Positions 1 to 5,472 of a stretch of 6,530 nt of DNA are shown here, in pieces; the first letter of the stretch is position 1, and each line of letters opens with the position of its first letter. The stretch covers positions 1-6,530 of the forward strand of contig CABSZQ010000077.1 of the NCBI GenBank assembly GCA_902482195.1. The letters are read 5' to 3'. Origin of the DNA: an uncultured Haemophilus sp. (GTDB taxonomy: Bacteria > Pseudomonadota > Gammaproteobacteria > Enterobacterales > Pasteurellaceae). The notes beneath the pieces were generated by a model. That model was not told the origin of the DNA and ran no database searches. It saw only the letters and a list, made by a program, of their open reading frames with translations. A program made the position numbers and the translations under genes.

Positions 1-358
1 GCAATAACAAGGCAAAATGATCCACATTCTCTGCTTCGGGCACATTACGAGCATGACGAAAATCCACAAAACGTTGCACATCCATATCATAACTTGAAAT
101 AGCTGTCGGTACGTTACCATTTGGACCAAACAATTTTTGATATTCTTGATCAAGCAACGTTAAATCAATTTTCATTTGTAAATTATCAATGGCAGCTTCG
201 CTTTCTTTATCCGTAGAAAGAGCCCACACTTGACTTAAACCTTGTTGCTGCAGCCAATCAAATACCCCACTCAAAATTGGATCCGTAGGGCTGCGATAAA
301 ATAAATTGCCAAATAGGCGGCTTATTAAAGAGAAATTATTGACTTGAGTTTCTGACAT
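1..358 (-). CDS. TorD/DmsD/YcdY-family chaperone, N-terminal 119 codons (truncated by window edge)
   Basis: I translated this frame from the ATG at 356-358; it stays open to the left edge, so the 3' part lies outside the window. The product begins MSETQVNNFSLISRLFG and shows the family's N-terminal pattern FSxxxRxxGxLxYRxPxDP at about residues 9-27, a (D/E)YxxLF segment at 72-77, and the ExxDHFALLL segment at 110-119 that corresponds to the family's conserved (E/A)(P/D)xDHxxxLL motif. Proteins of this family are cytoplasmic all-helical chaperones that bind Tat signal peptides or assist metalloenzyme maturation (DmsD and TorD for molybdoenzymes; YcdY for the zinc phosphatase YcdX). From memory the N-terminus looks closer to YcdY than to DmsD, so I do not assign a specific client. 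A Shine-Dalgarno AGGAAAG lies 7 bases before the start. It begins 23 bases after the oxidoreductase stop with no terminator between, so it is probably the last visible gene of that operon. Confidence 0.75.
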   Translation of the reverse strand, partial: MSETQVNNFSLISRLFGNLFYRSPTDPILSGVFDWLQQQGLSQVWALSTDKESEAAIDNLQMKIDLTLLDQEYQKLFGPNGNVPTAISSYDMDVQRFVDFRHARNVPEAENVDHFALLL

Positions 359-381
359 CTGTTGCTTTCCTATGATTGTGC

Positions 382-987
382 TCACGATTGAGCTAAAAGT
401 GCGGTCAATTTTGCCGTTGTTTTTTCGGCAGTTTCATCAAGCATCGCTTGGCGAGCAGCATCATCGATAATATGAATATCCCCAAACAGAGTGTAATCCA
501 CATTCTCGATACCGCAATAATTAAATAAACCATTGATCAAACAATGATTGAGGGATTTATCCACGCCGTATTCTTGATATTTTGCTACGCTACTCCCTAT
601 GGTGATAAATTGTTGCATCGCTTTGCCTTGAAGCAGTCCTTTTGATTCACCATTTTCTGTTTTATAAGCAAAACCATGGCTTAATACACGATCCAAATAG
701 CCTTTCAGCATTGCAGGAAAGCCCATCCACCATAAAGGATAAACCATCGTAATCAAATCTGCTTGGCGAATAAAATCATGTTCCTGCTGAATTTCCGCCG
801 GAATAATCCCTTTATTGGCCGATTGTAATTCTTCAAAGGAAATAATCGGGTTAAATTCCATCGTGTACAGATCACGCAAATGGGTTTCAACACCAAGTTG
901 TTGGCTTGCTTTTACAACGCGATCCACGATGGCACGACCAAAACTTTTTTGGCTATTGGGATGTGCAAAAATAATTAAATGATTCAT
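382..987 (-). CDS. NAD(P)H:quinone oxidoreductase-like flavoprotein (Flavodoxin_2, NQO1/KefF type)
   Basis: This 201-residue cytoplasmic protein has the flavodoxin-like fold of the NQO1/KefF/MdaB group, which carries FMN or FAD and makes two-electron reductions of quinones or electrophiles with NAD(P)H. Visible support: the N-terminal strand plus cofactor loop LIIFAHPNSQKSF (residues 4-16); the family hallmark PLWWMGFPAMLKGYLDRV (84-101) followed by SHGFAY (103-108), which closely parallels the matching stretch of KefF and NQO1; and the glycine-rich TIGSS loop at 129-133. Length is normal. The start codon overlaps the ybbJ stop as ATGA (984-987), which suggests translational coupling; only a weak AAGG precedes it. 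The last codons contain an uptake sequence and encode LTALLAQS. The substrate cannot be read from the sequence. No Kef-type K+ efflux channel gene is nearby, so a KefF role is not supported by context. Confidence 0.85.
   Translation of the reverse strand: MNHLIIFAHPNSQKSFGRAIVDRVVKASQQLGVETHLRDLYTMEFNPIISFEELQSANKGIIPAEIQQEHDFIRQADLITMVYPLWWMGFPAMLKGYLDRVLSHGFAYKTENGESKGLLQGKAMQQFITIGSSVAKYQEYGVDKSLNHCLINGLFNYCGIENVDYTLFGDIHIIDDAARQAMLDETAEKTTAKLTALLAQS
397..405 (+). repeat. DNA uptake sequence core (AAGTGCGGT)
   Basis: This is a perfect 9-base Haemophilus uptake signal in the forward orientation, followed by CAATTTT, which fits the AT-rich extension typical of the Hin-type signal. It lies at the 3' end of the oxidoreductase gene, where the complement supplies codons for Thr-Ala-Leu. 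Confidence 0.9.
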
Positions 988-1439
988 TCTGTGACCTTTT
1001 TCACTAACAGTGTAATGCCATCAACGCGTTCTACCACCACCAGATCATTCACTGTTAAATGCTCGCCTTGAATACGCCATGTGGTATCGCCAAAGGCACC
1101 ACGACCAATCCCGTTAGAACCGATTTCTAGTACCATCCCTTTTTTACCTAACAGAGTATGATCCCGTTGGTTTAAGGTTGTACGTGATTGATCCTGATTA
1201 TCTTTACTATGTTGATATTTCCACCAGAGCAACGAGAGAATAATCGCTAAAATCGCATAAAAAACGGCTAACACGGTTAAGGATAAACTCGGTACTAAAG
1301 CCATTACGCCAGCCGTCACAATAGCGGCCAAGCCCCACCACAATAAAAACACGCCAGGTACGAGGGTTTCAGCGATTAATAATATAAAACCTAATACTAA
1401 CCAATGCCATACCGACCAGGTTGTTAACCAATCTGCCAT
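984..1439 (-). CDS. ybbJ: NfeD/YbbJ-like membrane protein, partner of QmcA
   Basis: A 151-residue inner-membrane protein, about the size of E. coli YbbJ. The first half is hydrophobic, with about three membrane segments at residues 11-33, 33-50 and 52-73. A charged linker follows (75-92), then a C-terminal soluble domain (about 95-148) of the small beta-barrel OB-fold type found in NfeD proteins. The linker/domain boundary LNQRDHTLLGKKG, the NGIGRGAFGDTTW stretch (109-121) and the GITLLV end (141-146) match my memory of YbbJ well. NfeD proteins pair with SPFH (stomatin/flotillin-like) proteins, and the gene directly upstream is qmcA, as in E. coli. It is a short NfeD without a ClpP-type protease domain. 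A strong AAGGAG (1445-1450) lies 5 bases before the ATG. A hairpin terminator separates it from qmcA, so its expression may depend on read-through. Its biochemical role is not settled. Confidence 0.88.
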   Translation of the reverse strand: MADWLTTWSVWHWLVLGFILLIAETLVPGVFLLWWGLAAIVTAGVMALVPSLSLTVLAVFYAILAIILSLLWWKYQHSKDNQDQSRTTLNQRDHTLLGKKGMVLEIGSNGIGRGAFGDTTWRIQGEHLTVNDLVVVERVDGITLLVKKVTE

Positions 1440-1450
1440 ATCAACTCCTT

Positions 1451-1485
1451 GAGAGAAAAAGTGCGGTCATTTTTAACCGCACTTT
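1451..1485 (-). terminator. Intrinsic terminator made of two inverted uptake sequences, between qmcA and ybbJ
   Basis: AAAGTGCGGT (1458-1467) and ACCGCACTTT (1476-1485) form a perfect 10-bp stem with an 8-base loop. Each arm contains a complete uptake core (1459-1467 forward, 1476-1484 reverse). Read on the minus strand, the stem follows the qmcA stop by 6 bases and ends in TTTTTCTCTC, a short interrupted U-tract. On the plus strand the tail is TAAGAAATT, so the terminator works best for qmcA. The ybbJ Shine-Dalgarno starts right after the tail, so some transcripts probably read through. Confidence 0.8.
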
Positions 1486-1491
1486 AAGAAA

Positions 1492-2406
1492 TTACGCTTT
1501 TTTGTCGCCTTTTAACAGTTCAGCAATGCCCGCTACCGAGCCGATTAAATTACCGGCTTCAAGCGGCATCATGACCACTTTGCTGTTCGGTGAACCACCG
1601 ATTTGTTTTAAGGCTTCTGTGTATTTTTGTGCGATAAAGTAATTGATCGCTTTGGTATCACCGCTGGCAATCGCTTCTGATACCATTTGAGTTGCTTTCG
1701 CTTCCGCTTCTGCTGCACGTTCACGCGCTTCTGCTTGTAAGAAGGCTTCTTGACGCTCCCCTTCCGCTTTCAGAATTCGGGCTTGTTTTTCCCCTTCTGC
1801 ACGTAAAATTTCCGCCTGACGAATACCTTCTGCCTCCAACACTTCCGCGCGTTTATTACGTTCCGCTTTCATTTGCGCATTCATGGAATCAATCAATTCT
1901 CGTGGTGGACGCACATCGCGAATTTCAATACGGGTGACTTTAATCCCCCAAGGATTGGTCGCTTCATCCACAATTGCCAATAAACGACCATTAATGGAAT
2001 CACGTTGAGAAAGCATTTCATCCAATTCCATCGAGCCTAGCACGGTACGAATGTTGGTCATGGTTAAATTGATAATCGCCTGTTCTAAATGATTCACTTC
2101 ATAAGCTGCACTACGAGCATCAATCACCTGGACGAAACAAACCGCATCAATGGATACGTTCGCATTATCCTTAGAAATAACTTCTTGTGAGGGAATATCT
2201 AATACCTGTTCCATCATATTGATCTTACGACCAACACGATCCACAAACGGCACCACAAAGTTCAAACCTGGCATTAAGGTATGGGTATAACGCCCAAAAC
2301 GCTCAATCGTCCAGTTATAACCTTGCGGTACGGTTTTAAGTGCCGAAAATAGCACAACAACAACTAATACAATAAAGACGATTGCGGCAATAGATAAGCC
2401 TTCCAT
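1492..2406 (-). CDS. qmcA: QmcA, membrane-anchored SPFH/Band 7 (stomatin-like) protein
   Basis: A 304-residue protein, essentially the length of E. coli QmcA (305). Residues 4-22 form one N-terminal membrane anchor. The SPFH/Band 7 domain follows (about 25-190), with [15 protein letters not shown] (26-40), [15 protein letters not shown] (45-59), [20 protein letters not shown] (62-81) and [18 protein letters not shown] (119-136), all nearly identical to QmcA as I remember it. Residues 175-240 are a charged Ala/Glu-rich coiled coil with 11-residue AEG-starting repeats at 192, 203 and 214. The C-terminal stretch [19 protein letters not shown] (275-293) is also typical. QmcA-type proteins oligomerise in the inner membrane and are linked to quality control with FtsH and HtpX. 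A good AAGGAG (2413-2418) sits 6 bases before the ATG. The NfeD partner follows downstream, after a terminator. Confidence 0.95.
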   Translation of the reverse strand: MEGLSIAAIVFIVLVVVVLFSALKTVPQGYNWTIERFGRYTHTLMPGLNFVVPFVDRVGRKINMMEQVLDIPSQEVISKDNANVSIDAVCFVQVIDARSAAYEVNHLEQAIINLTMTNIRTVLGSMELDEMLSQRDSINGRLLAIVDEATNPWGIKVTRIEIRDVRPPRELIDSMNAQMKAERNKRAEVLEAEGIRQAEILRAEGEKQARILKAEGERQEAFLQAEARERAAEAEAKATQMVSEAIASGDTKAINYFIAQKYTEALKQIGGSPNSKVVMMPLEAGNLIGSVAGIAELLKGDKKA

Positions 2407-2430
2407 AGATTGCTCCTTAATGATGAGGAA

Positions 2431-2457
2431 ATATAAGAAAAGTCTATCAAATTAGAC
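2431..2457 (-). terminator. Weak possible terminator or pause hairpin between modF and qmcA
   Basis: On the minus strand GTCTA (2457-2453) and TAGAC (2446-2442) form a 5-bp stem with a 6-base loop, followed by TTTTCTTATAT. The stem overlaps the modF stop codon. It is short and AT-rich, so it is at best a weak terminator, and modF-qmcA read-through is likely. Confidence 0.3.
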
Positions 2458-3900
2458 CGCACTTTGTACATAAATATATTTATCGTTTTCTCTTATAAAT
2501 TCAAAAAGATGCGTAATACAATTCGGGGCATCTAAATCTTGATGAGAAACAAATAAAAGCTGCGTTTCACTATTATTAACGAGTTGTTCAATAAAATGTT
2601 TCACTAGCTTACGATTTAATCCATCAAGCCCTTGAAAAGGCTCATCTAAAATTAAAACAGGCGGATGTTTCACCATCGCTCGTGTAATTAAGAGCAAACG
2701 TTGCTGCCCCCAAGAAAGTGAACGAAATGGCGTTTTTGCTAAATGAGTCAGATTTAAACGAGCTAACCACTGCATGGCTTTCAAACGAATTGCTTCTGGT
2801 ACTTGTTGATAAATCCCTATACTGTCAAAAAAGCCCGAAATAATGACATCCAATACAGAACAATTCACGCGATAATCTAAATGCAGTTGGCTACTTACGT
2901 AACCAATTTTTTGTTTAATATCCCAAATCGTTTCGCCTGAACCACGTTGTTTACCAAAGATCACCACATGATTAGCAAATGCTTGCGGGTGATCACCTGT
3001 AATCAAAGAAAGTAAGGTTGACTTTCCTGCACCATTTGGTCCTTTAATCCACCAATTTTGATGAGGTTGAACAACCCAGTTTAAATGCTCCAAAATGACT
3101 TTATCGCCATACTGGACCGTGACATTTTTAAGCTCAAAGTGCGGTTGGTTTTCAGGCAGTTTTAGTAATGGTGATGCTGGTTCTGGCAAAGCCACATCAA
3201 CAGACTGCTCCGCATAAACTAATTGTTGATAAATACTTTGTTGCTCAATGGATTGGCGTTCACCTTCTAGTACTAACTCTAAATTTTCCAACATGGCTAA
3301 ATGAGTCGCTTCAGCAGGAATATCGGCCAAACGATTAACAATTAGAACGATTGCACATTCTTTTTTCAGTTCGTTTAACATCGTCATCCAATCTTGTACT
3401 GATTGCTGATCTAGCCCTTCAAAAGGCTCATCTAAAATTAATAAATCAGGCTTTTGCAATAACGTTTGTGCCAATAGGACTTTTCTTGTTTCCCCTGTGG
3501 AAAGTTTGATAAAGAAGCGATCTAAGAGATAAGTAATCCCTAATTTTTCTGCAATTTGCTCACAAAAAGTGAGATCCATACTGCCATTTAAAATGGTTTC
3601 TCTTGCCGTTTGACCAAAAAAATCAGGATCGGTATCATCGTTGTTTAAATTCTTCAATATCGCTTCAAGAATTTCTCGTTGTTTTTCAAAAGAAAAGGAG
3701 TGAACACGTTTAAAGGAATTATGGTACTCCCCTTCCTGTAAAGGCAACTCATTTTGCAAGGCTAAAGCAAACGCCGATTTCCCACTCCCATTACTGCCTA
3801 CCACCACCCAATATTGTTCTGCCTCAATCGCAAAGTGCGGTAAGTTTAAGGTCTGTTTTTGATGAAGTTCAAATTTTGCTTGCTGAATTAAAAGCGTCAT
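2452..3900 (-). CDS. modF: ModF-like twin ABC-ATPase
   Basis: A 482-residue soluble protein with two fused ABC ATPase domains and no membrane segment; E. coli ModF is 490. Domain 1: Walker A GSNGSGKS (35-42), signature LSTGE (133-137), Walker B LLILDEP (153-159). Domain 2: Walker A GPNGAGKS (287-294), signature LSWGQ (395-399), Walker B VLILDEP (415-421), switch histidine H453 in FVSHQ. Stretches such as RGSGETIWDIK (319-329) and LDYRV (341-345) match ModF as I remember it. In domain 1 the switch-histidine position reads IVNRL, with Asn189 in place of His; I recall the same in E. coli, so this is probably a family trait. Its role is unclear: it is named for the molybdate locus, but no modABC genes are present here. 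It starts 22 bases after the sstT terminator with a modest GGGAAGAG ribosome site. Three uptake sequences lie inside it. Confidence 0.92.
   Translation of the reverse strand: MTLLIQQAKFELHQKQTLNLPHFAIEAEQYWVVVGSNGSGKSAFALALQNELPLQEGEYHNSFKRVHSFSFEKQREILEAILKNLNNDDTDPDFFGQTARETILNGSMDLTFCEQIAEKLGITYLLDRFFIKLSTGETRKVLLAQTLLQKPDLLILDEPFEGLDQQSVQDWMTMLNELKKECAIVLIVNRLADIPAEATHLAMLENLELVLEGERQSIEQQSIYQQLVYAEQSVDVALPEPASPLLKLPENQPHFELKNVTVQYGDKVILEHLNWVVQPHQNWWIKGPNGAGKSTLLSLITGDHPQAFANHVVIFGKQRGSGETIWDIKQKIGYVSSQLHLDYRVNCSVLDVIISGFFDSIGIYQQVPEAIRLKAMQWLARLNLTHLAKTPFRSLSWGQQRLLLITRAMVKHPPVLILDEPFQGLDGLNRKLVKHFIEQLVNNSETQLLFVSHQDLDAPNCITHLFEFIRENDKYIYVQSAV
2456..2464 (-). repeat. DNA uptake sequence core, reverse orientation
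   Basis: Perfect ACCGCACTT (AAGTGCGGT on the minus strand). It forms the last sense codons of modF, giving the C-terminal Gln-Ser-Ala-Val. Confidence 0.9.
2627..2655. repeat. Direct repeat copy 1 within modF (Walker B of domain 2)
   Basis: This 29-base stretch matches 3413-3441 at 28 of 29 positions; the only difference is G2634 against C3420. It encodes the complement of LILDEPFQGL in the second ATPase domain. The two copies lie 786 bases apart, an exact multiple of three. Confidence 0.85.
3137..3145 (+). repeat. DNA uptake sequence core
   Basis: Perfect AAGTGCGGT inside modF, in the region joining the two ATPase domains (around the Gln-Pro-His-Phe-Glu codons, residues 252-256). Confidence 0.9.
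3413..3441. repeat. Direct repeat copy 2 within modF (Walker B of domain 1)
   Basis: Partner of the copy at 2627-2655 with one mismatch. It encodes the complement of LILDEPFEGL in the first ATPase domain. Conservation of the motif explains the protein similarity, but the identical codon choice over 28 bases is more than the protein requires. Confidence 0.85.
3833..3841 (+). repeat. DNA uptake sequence core
   Basis: Perfect AAGTGCGGT near the 5' end of modF; the complement encodes part of Leu-Pro-His-Phe-Ala at residues 20-24. Confidence 0.9.
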
Positions 3901-3910
3901 TCTCTTCCCT

Positions 3911-3942
3911 TTAAAAACAAAAGGCGAGCAATTGCCCGCCTT
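3911..3942 (-). terminator. Intrinsic terminator of sstT
   Basis: An 11+11 base inverted repeat spans 3921-3942, with arms AAGGCGAGCAA and TTGCCCGCCTT. The single mismatch becomes a G-U pair in the minus-strand RNA, so the stem is effectively continuous there. The minus-strand tail reads TTTTGTTTTTAA, a good U-tract. It begins 15 bases after the sstT stop and ends just before the modF ribosome site, so modF needs read-through or its own promoter. Confidence 0.85.
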
Positions 3943-3957
3943 GTTAGATGAATTTAA

Positions 3958-5199
3958 TTAACCGTTTTTACGCTCTTCTTCCATACATACTGCTGCAGTA
4001 AATAATACGTCAGTTGAAGAGTTAAGTGCTGTTTCAGTTGAGTCTTGTAAGATACCAATCACAAAACCTACACCGATCATTTGTGCCGCGATGTCATCAT
4101 TGATACCGAATAAGCTACAAGCTAATGGGATTAACAATAATGAACCGCCTGCCACACCAGAAGCACCACACGCACAAAGCGCCGCAACAATACTTAATAA
4201 CACCGCACTGACGAAAGACACTTCGATACCTAATGTATGAACAGCCGCTAACGTTAATACAGTAATGGTAATCGCTGCACCCGCCATATTGATATTTGCA
4301 CCCAATGGAATCGCCACTGAATAGGTTTCTTCATCAAGATTTAAGCGTTTTGCTAATTCAATGTTTACAGGAATGTTTGCTGCAGAACTACGCGTAAAGA
4401 ATGCAGTTACACCACTTTCGCGTACACAAGTCCACACTAGTGGATATGGGTTACGACGAATTTTCCAATAAACGAGAATTGGATTAAGTACAAAGGCTGT
4501 AAATAACATCGTACCGATTAACACGAATAATAAATGAACATATCCACCTAACGCAGATAAGCCTTTGTCAGATAATGTTTCAGCCACTAAACCGAATACA
4601 CCGAAAGGTGCAAATGAAATAATTACGTGAACAATTTTAGAAATGCCTTCTGCAAAATCAGCCACAACTTGTTTCGTTGCATCTGATGCATGGCGAAGGG
4701 CTAAACCTAAACCGATAGACCACGCTAAAACACCGATAAAGTTTGCTTTGAAAATTGCATTTAATGGGTTATCTACCACGTTCAATACTAAAGCAAGCAT
4801 CACTTGGCCAACAGATTGTGGTGCTGAACTTGCATCTTCTTTTACCGCAAGCGCCACCTCTGACGGGAATGCCATACTTGCAATTACCGCAGCAACAGCC
4901 GCTAAGAAAGTTCCCACAAGATAAAGCACTACGATTTCTTTCATATTGCTTTTTGAGCCCACTTTCTTATTAGCCAGTGCAGCCATAACAAGGAAGAAAA
5001 TCAAAATTGGTGCAACTGCACGCAATGCTTTAACGAAAATTTGACCCAGCACGCCAAAGCTAGATGCAAGATCAATACCTGCTGAATTTTTTACACTCTC
5101 ATTCACCAACGCAACAAGGATCCCGAGTACCAAACCAACAGCAATTCGTTTTACCAAATTACCTTGGAACAAAAAATGAAATAAACGTGATGTATTCAT
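3958..5199 (-). CDS. sstT: SstT, Na+/serine-threonine symporter
   Basis: A 413-residue inner-membrane carrier of the dicarboxylate/amino acid:cation symporter (DAACS) family; E. coli SstT is 414. It takes up serine and threonine driven by Na+. Many hydrophobic segments are visible from about residue 17 on. Family landmarks: the first hairpin motif TRSSAANIP (269-277), the unwound-helix motif NINMAGAA (302-309; NMDGT in glutamate relatives), the second hairpin [17 protein letters not shown] (344-360), and the substrate/Na+ helix [14 protein letters not shown] (385-398). The ATG at 5197-5199 matches the usual N-terminus ([15 protein letters not shown]), but no convincing Shine-Dalgarno precedes it: the preceding bases read TTTAAAACTATT on the coding strand. 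It is probably monocistronic because a strong terminator follows. It is divergent from the SOS-controlled gene, with a 273-base gap between them. Confidence 0.96.
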   Translation of the reverse strand: MNTSRLFHFLFQGNLVKRIAVGLVLGILVALVNESVKNSAGIDLASSFGVLGQIFVKALRAVAPILIFFLVMAALANKKVGSKSNMKEIVVLYLVGTFLAAVAAVIASMAFPSEVALAVKEDASSAPQSVGQVMLALVLNVVDNPLNAIFKANFIGVLAWSIGLGLALRHASDATKQVVADFAEGISKIVHVIISFAPFGVFGLVAETLSDKGLSALGGYVHLLFVLIGTMLFTAFVLNPILVYWKIRRNPYPLVWTCVRESGVTAFFTRSSAANIPVNIELAKRLNLDEETYSVAIPLGANINMAGAAITITVLTLAAVHTLGIEVSFVSAVLLSIVAALCACGASGVAGGSLLLIPLACSLFGINDDIAAQMIGVGFVIGILQDSTETALNSSTDVLFTAAVCMEEERKNG

Positions 5200-5265
5200 A
5201 ATAGTTTTAAATGAAGATTAAGTTGAACTTCAGATCGTTACGATCCACCGAAACACGATAAAGAT
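5200..5265 (-). promoter_or_regulatory. sstT leader with adjacent small inverted repeats
   Basis: On the minus strand the region upstream of the ATG contains GATCGTAACGATC (5233-5245, two 6-base arms around one base) followed directly by AAGTTCAACTT (5220-5230, 5-base arms around one base). A possible -10 TATCTT is at 5261-5266, but no good -35 stands out, so the transcription start is uncertain. The repeats could be an operator or a hairpin in the 5' UTR; nothing in the sequence decides which. Confidence 0.35.
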
Positions 5266-5388
5266 AGCTCAAATTTTATTTAAAAGAAAATTTTTTCTTT
5301 ATTATTTTGCTAAAAAATTGAACTTTTTAATCTAGGAATGAATTTTTTCTAAAATTTTCGCCTATAAAAAAATTTTTTCTATGCCCTA
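5266..5388. other. AT-rich divergent intergenic region with repeated A/T tracts
   Basis: The stretch 5261-5380 is about 83% A+T by direct count. It holds three identical AATTTTTTCT 10-mers at 5289-5298, 5341-5350 and 5371-5380, spaced 52 and 30 bases apart, close to whole helical turns. An A7T6 tract lies at 5366-5378. No open frame of note is seen. The likely roles are intrinsic DNA bending and promoter support, and the sstT promoter probably lies in or next to it. Confidence 0.6.
5366..5387 (+). promoter_or_regulatory. UP-element-like A7T6 tract upstream of the SOS promoter
   Basis: If transcription starts near 5425, these bases correspond to -59 to -38, the position of the RNA polymerase alpha-subunit UP element. 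The A7T6 core resembles the distal part of the UP consensus. The proximal part (CTATGCCC) does not. Confidence 0.4.
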
Positions 5389-5418
5389 TTGACACACTGT
5401 ATCTAACCACAGTATATT
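5389..5418 (+). promoter_or_regulatory. Sigma-70 promoter of the UmuD-like gene
   Basis: The -35 box TTGACA (5389-5394) is perfect; the -10 box TATATT (5413-5418) matches TATAAT at 5 of 6. The spacer is 18 bases. The predicted start near 5425 gives a leader of about 48 bases. Confidence 0.8.
5397..5412 (+). promoter_or_regulatory. LexA operator (SOS box)
   Basis: CTGTATCTAACCACAG is a perfect CTGT-N8-ACAG, the core of the gammaproteobacterial SOS box, and is followed by TA as in the longer consensus. It fills the promoter spacer between the -35 and -10 boxes, so bound LexA would exclude RNA polymerase. A second half-site CTGTATAA starts at 5423, but its right half (CCAC) matches ACAG at only two of four bases. 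A repressed gene induced by DNA damage is the natural reading. Confidence 0.85.
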
Positions 5419-5460
5419 ACACCTGTATAAACAACCACTAATTAAAAACTCATTAACTAA

Positions 5461-5466
5461 AAGGAA
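5461..5466 (+). promoter_or_regulatory. Ribosome binding site of the UmuD-like gene
   Basis: AAGGAA lies 6 bases before the ATG at 5473. A second in-frame ATG follows directly at 5476. The first has the better spacing, but either could be used. Confidence 0.7.
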
Positions 5467-5472
5467 CACAAG

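Noticed and set aside
1421..1642. Plus-strand open frame of 73 codons
   Set aside because: It runs antisense across the ybbJ start, the terminator and the 3' end of qmcA, with no ribosome site and no recognisable domain.
1735..1835. Tandem DNA repeat in qmcA
   Set aside because: The 33-base periodicity reflects 11-residue coiled-coil repeats starting with Ala-Glu-Gly, which are a conserved feature of the protein family and not an unstable DNA repeat.
1692..1937. Plus-strand open frame opposite the qmcA coiled coil
   Set aside because: Its Leu-rich translation is the antisense shadow of the repetitive Glu/Ala/Lys codons of qmcA.
4643..4973. Two overlapping plus-strand open frames inside sstT
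   Set aside because: Both are antisense to a clearly conserved transporter gene and have no start signals or known motifs.
5200..5472. Riboswitch or small RNA gene in the divergent intergenic region
   Set aside because: Apart from the two short inverted repeats near sstT, I see only AT-rich tracts and the SOS promoter, with no structured conserved element that I recognise.
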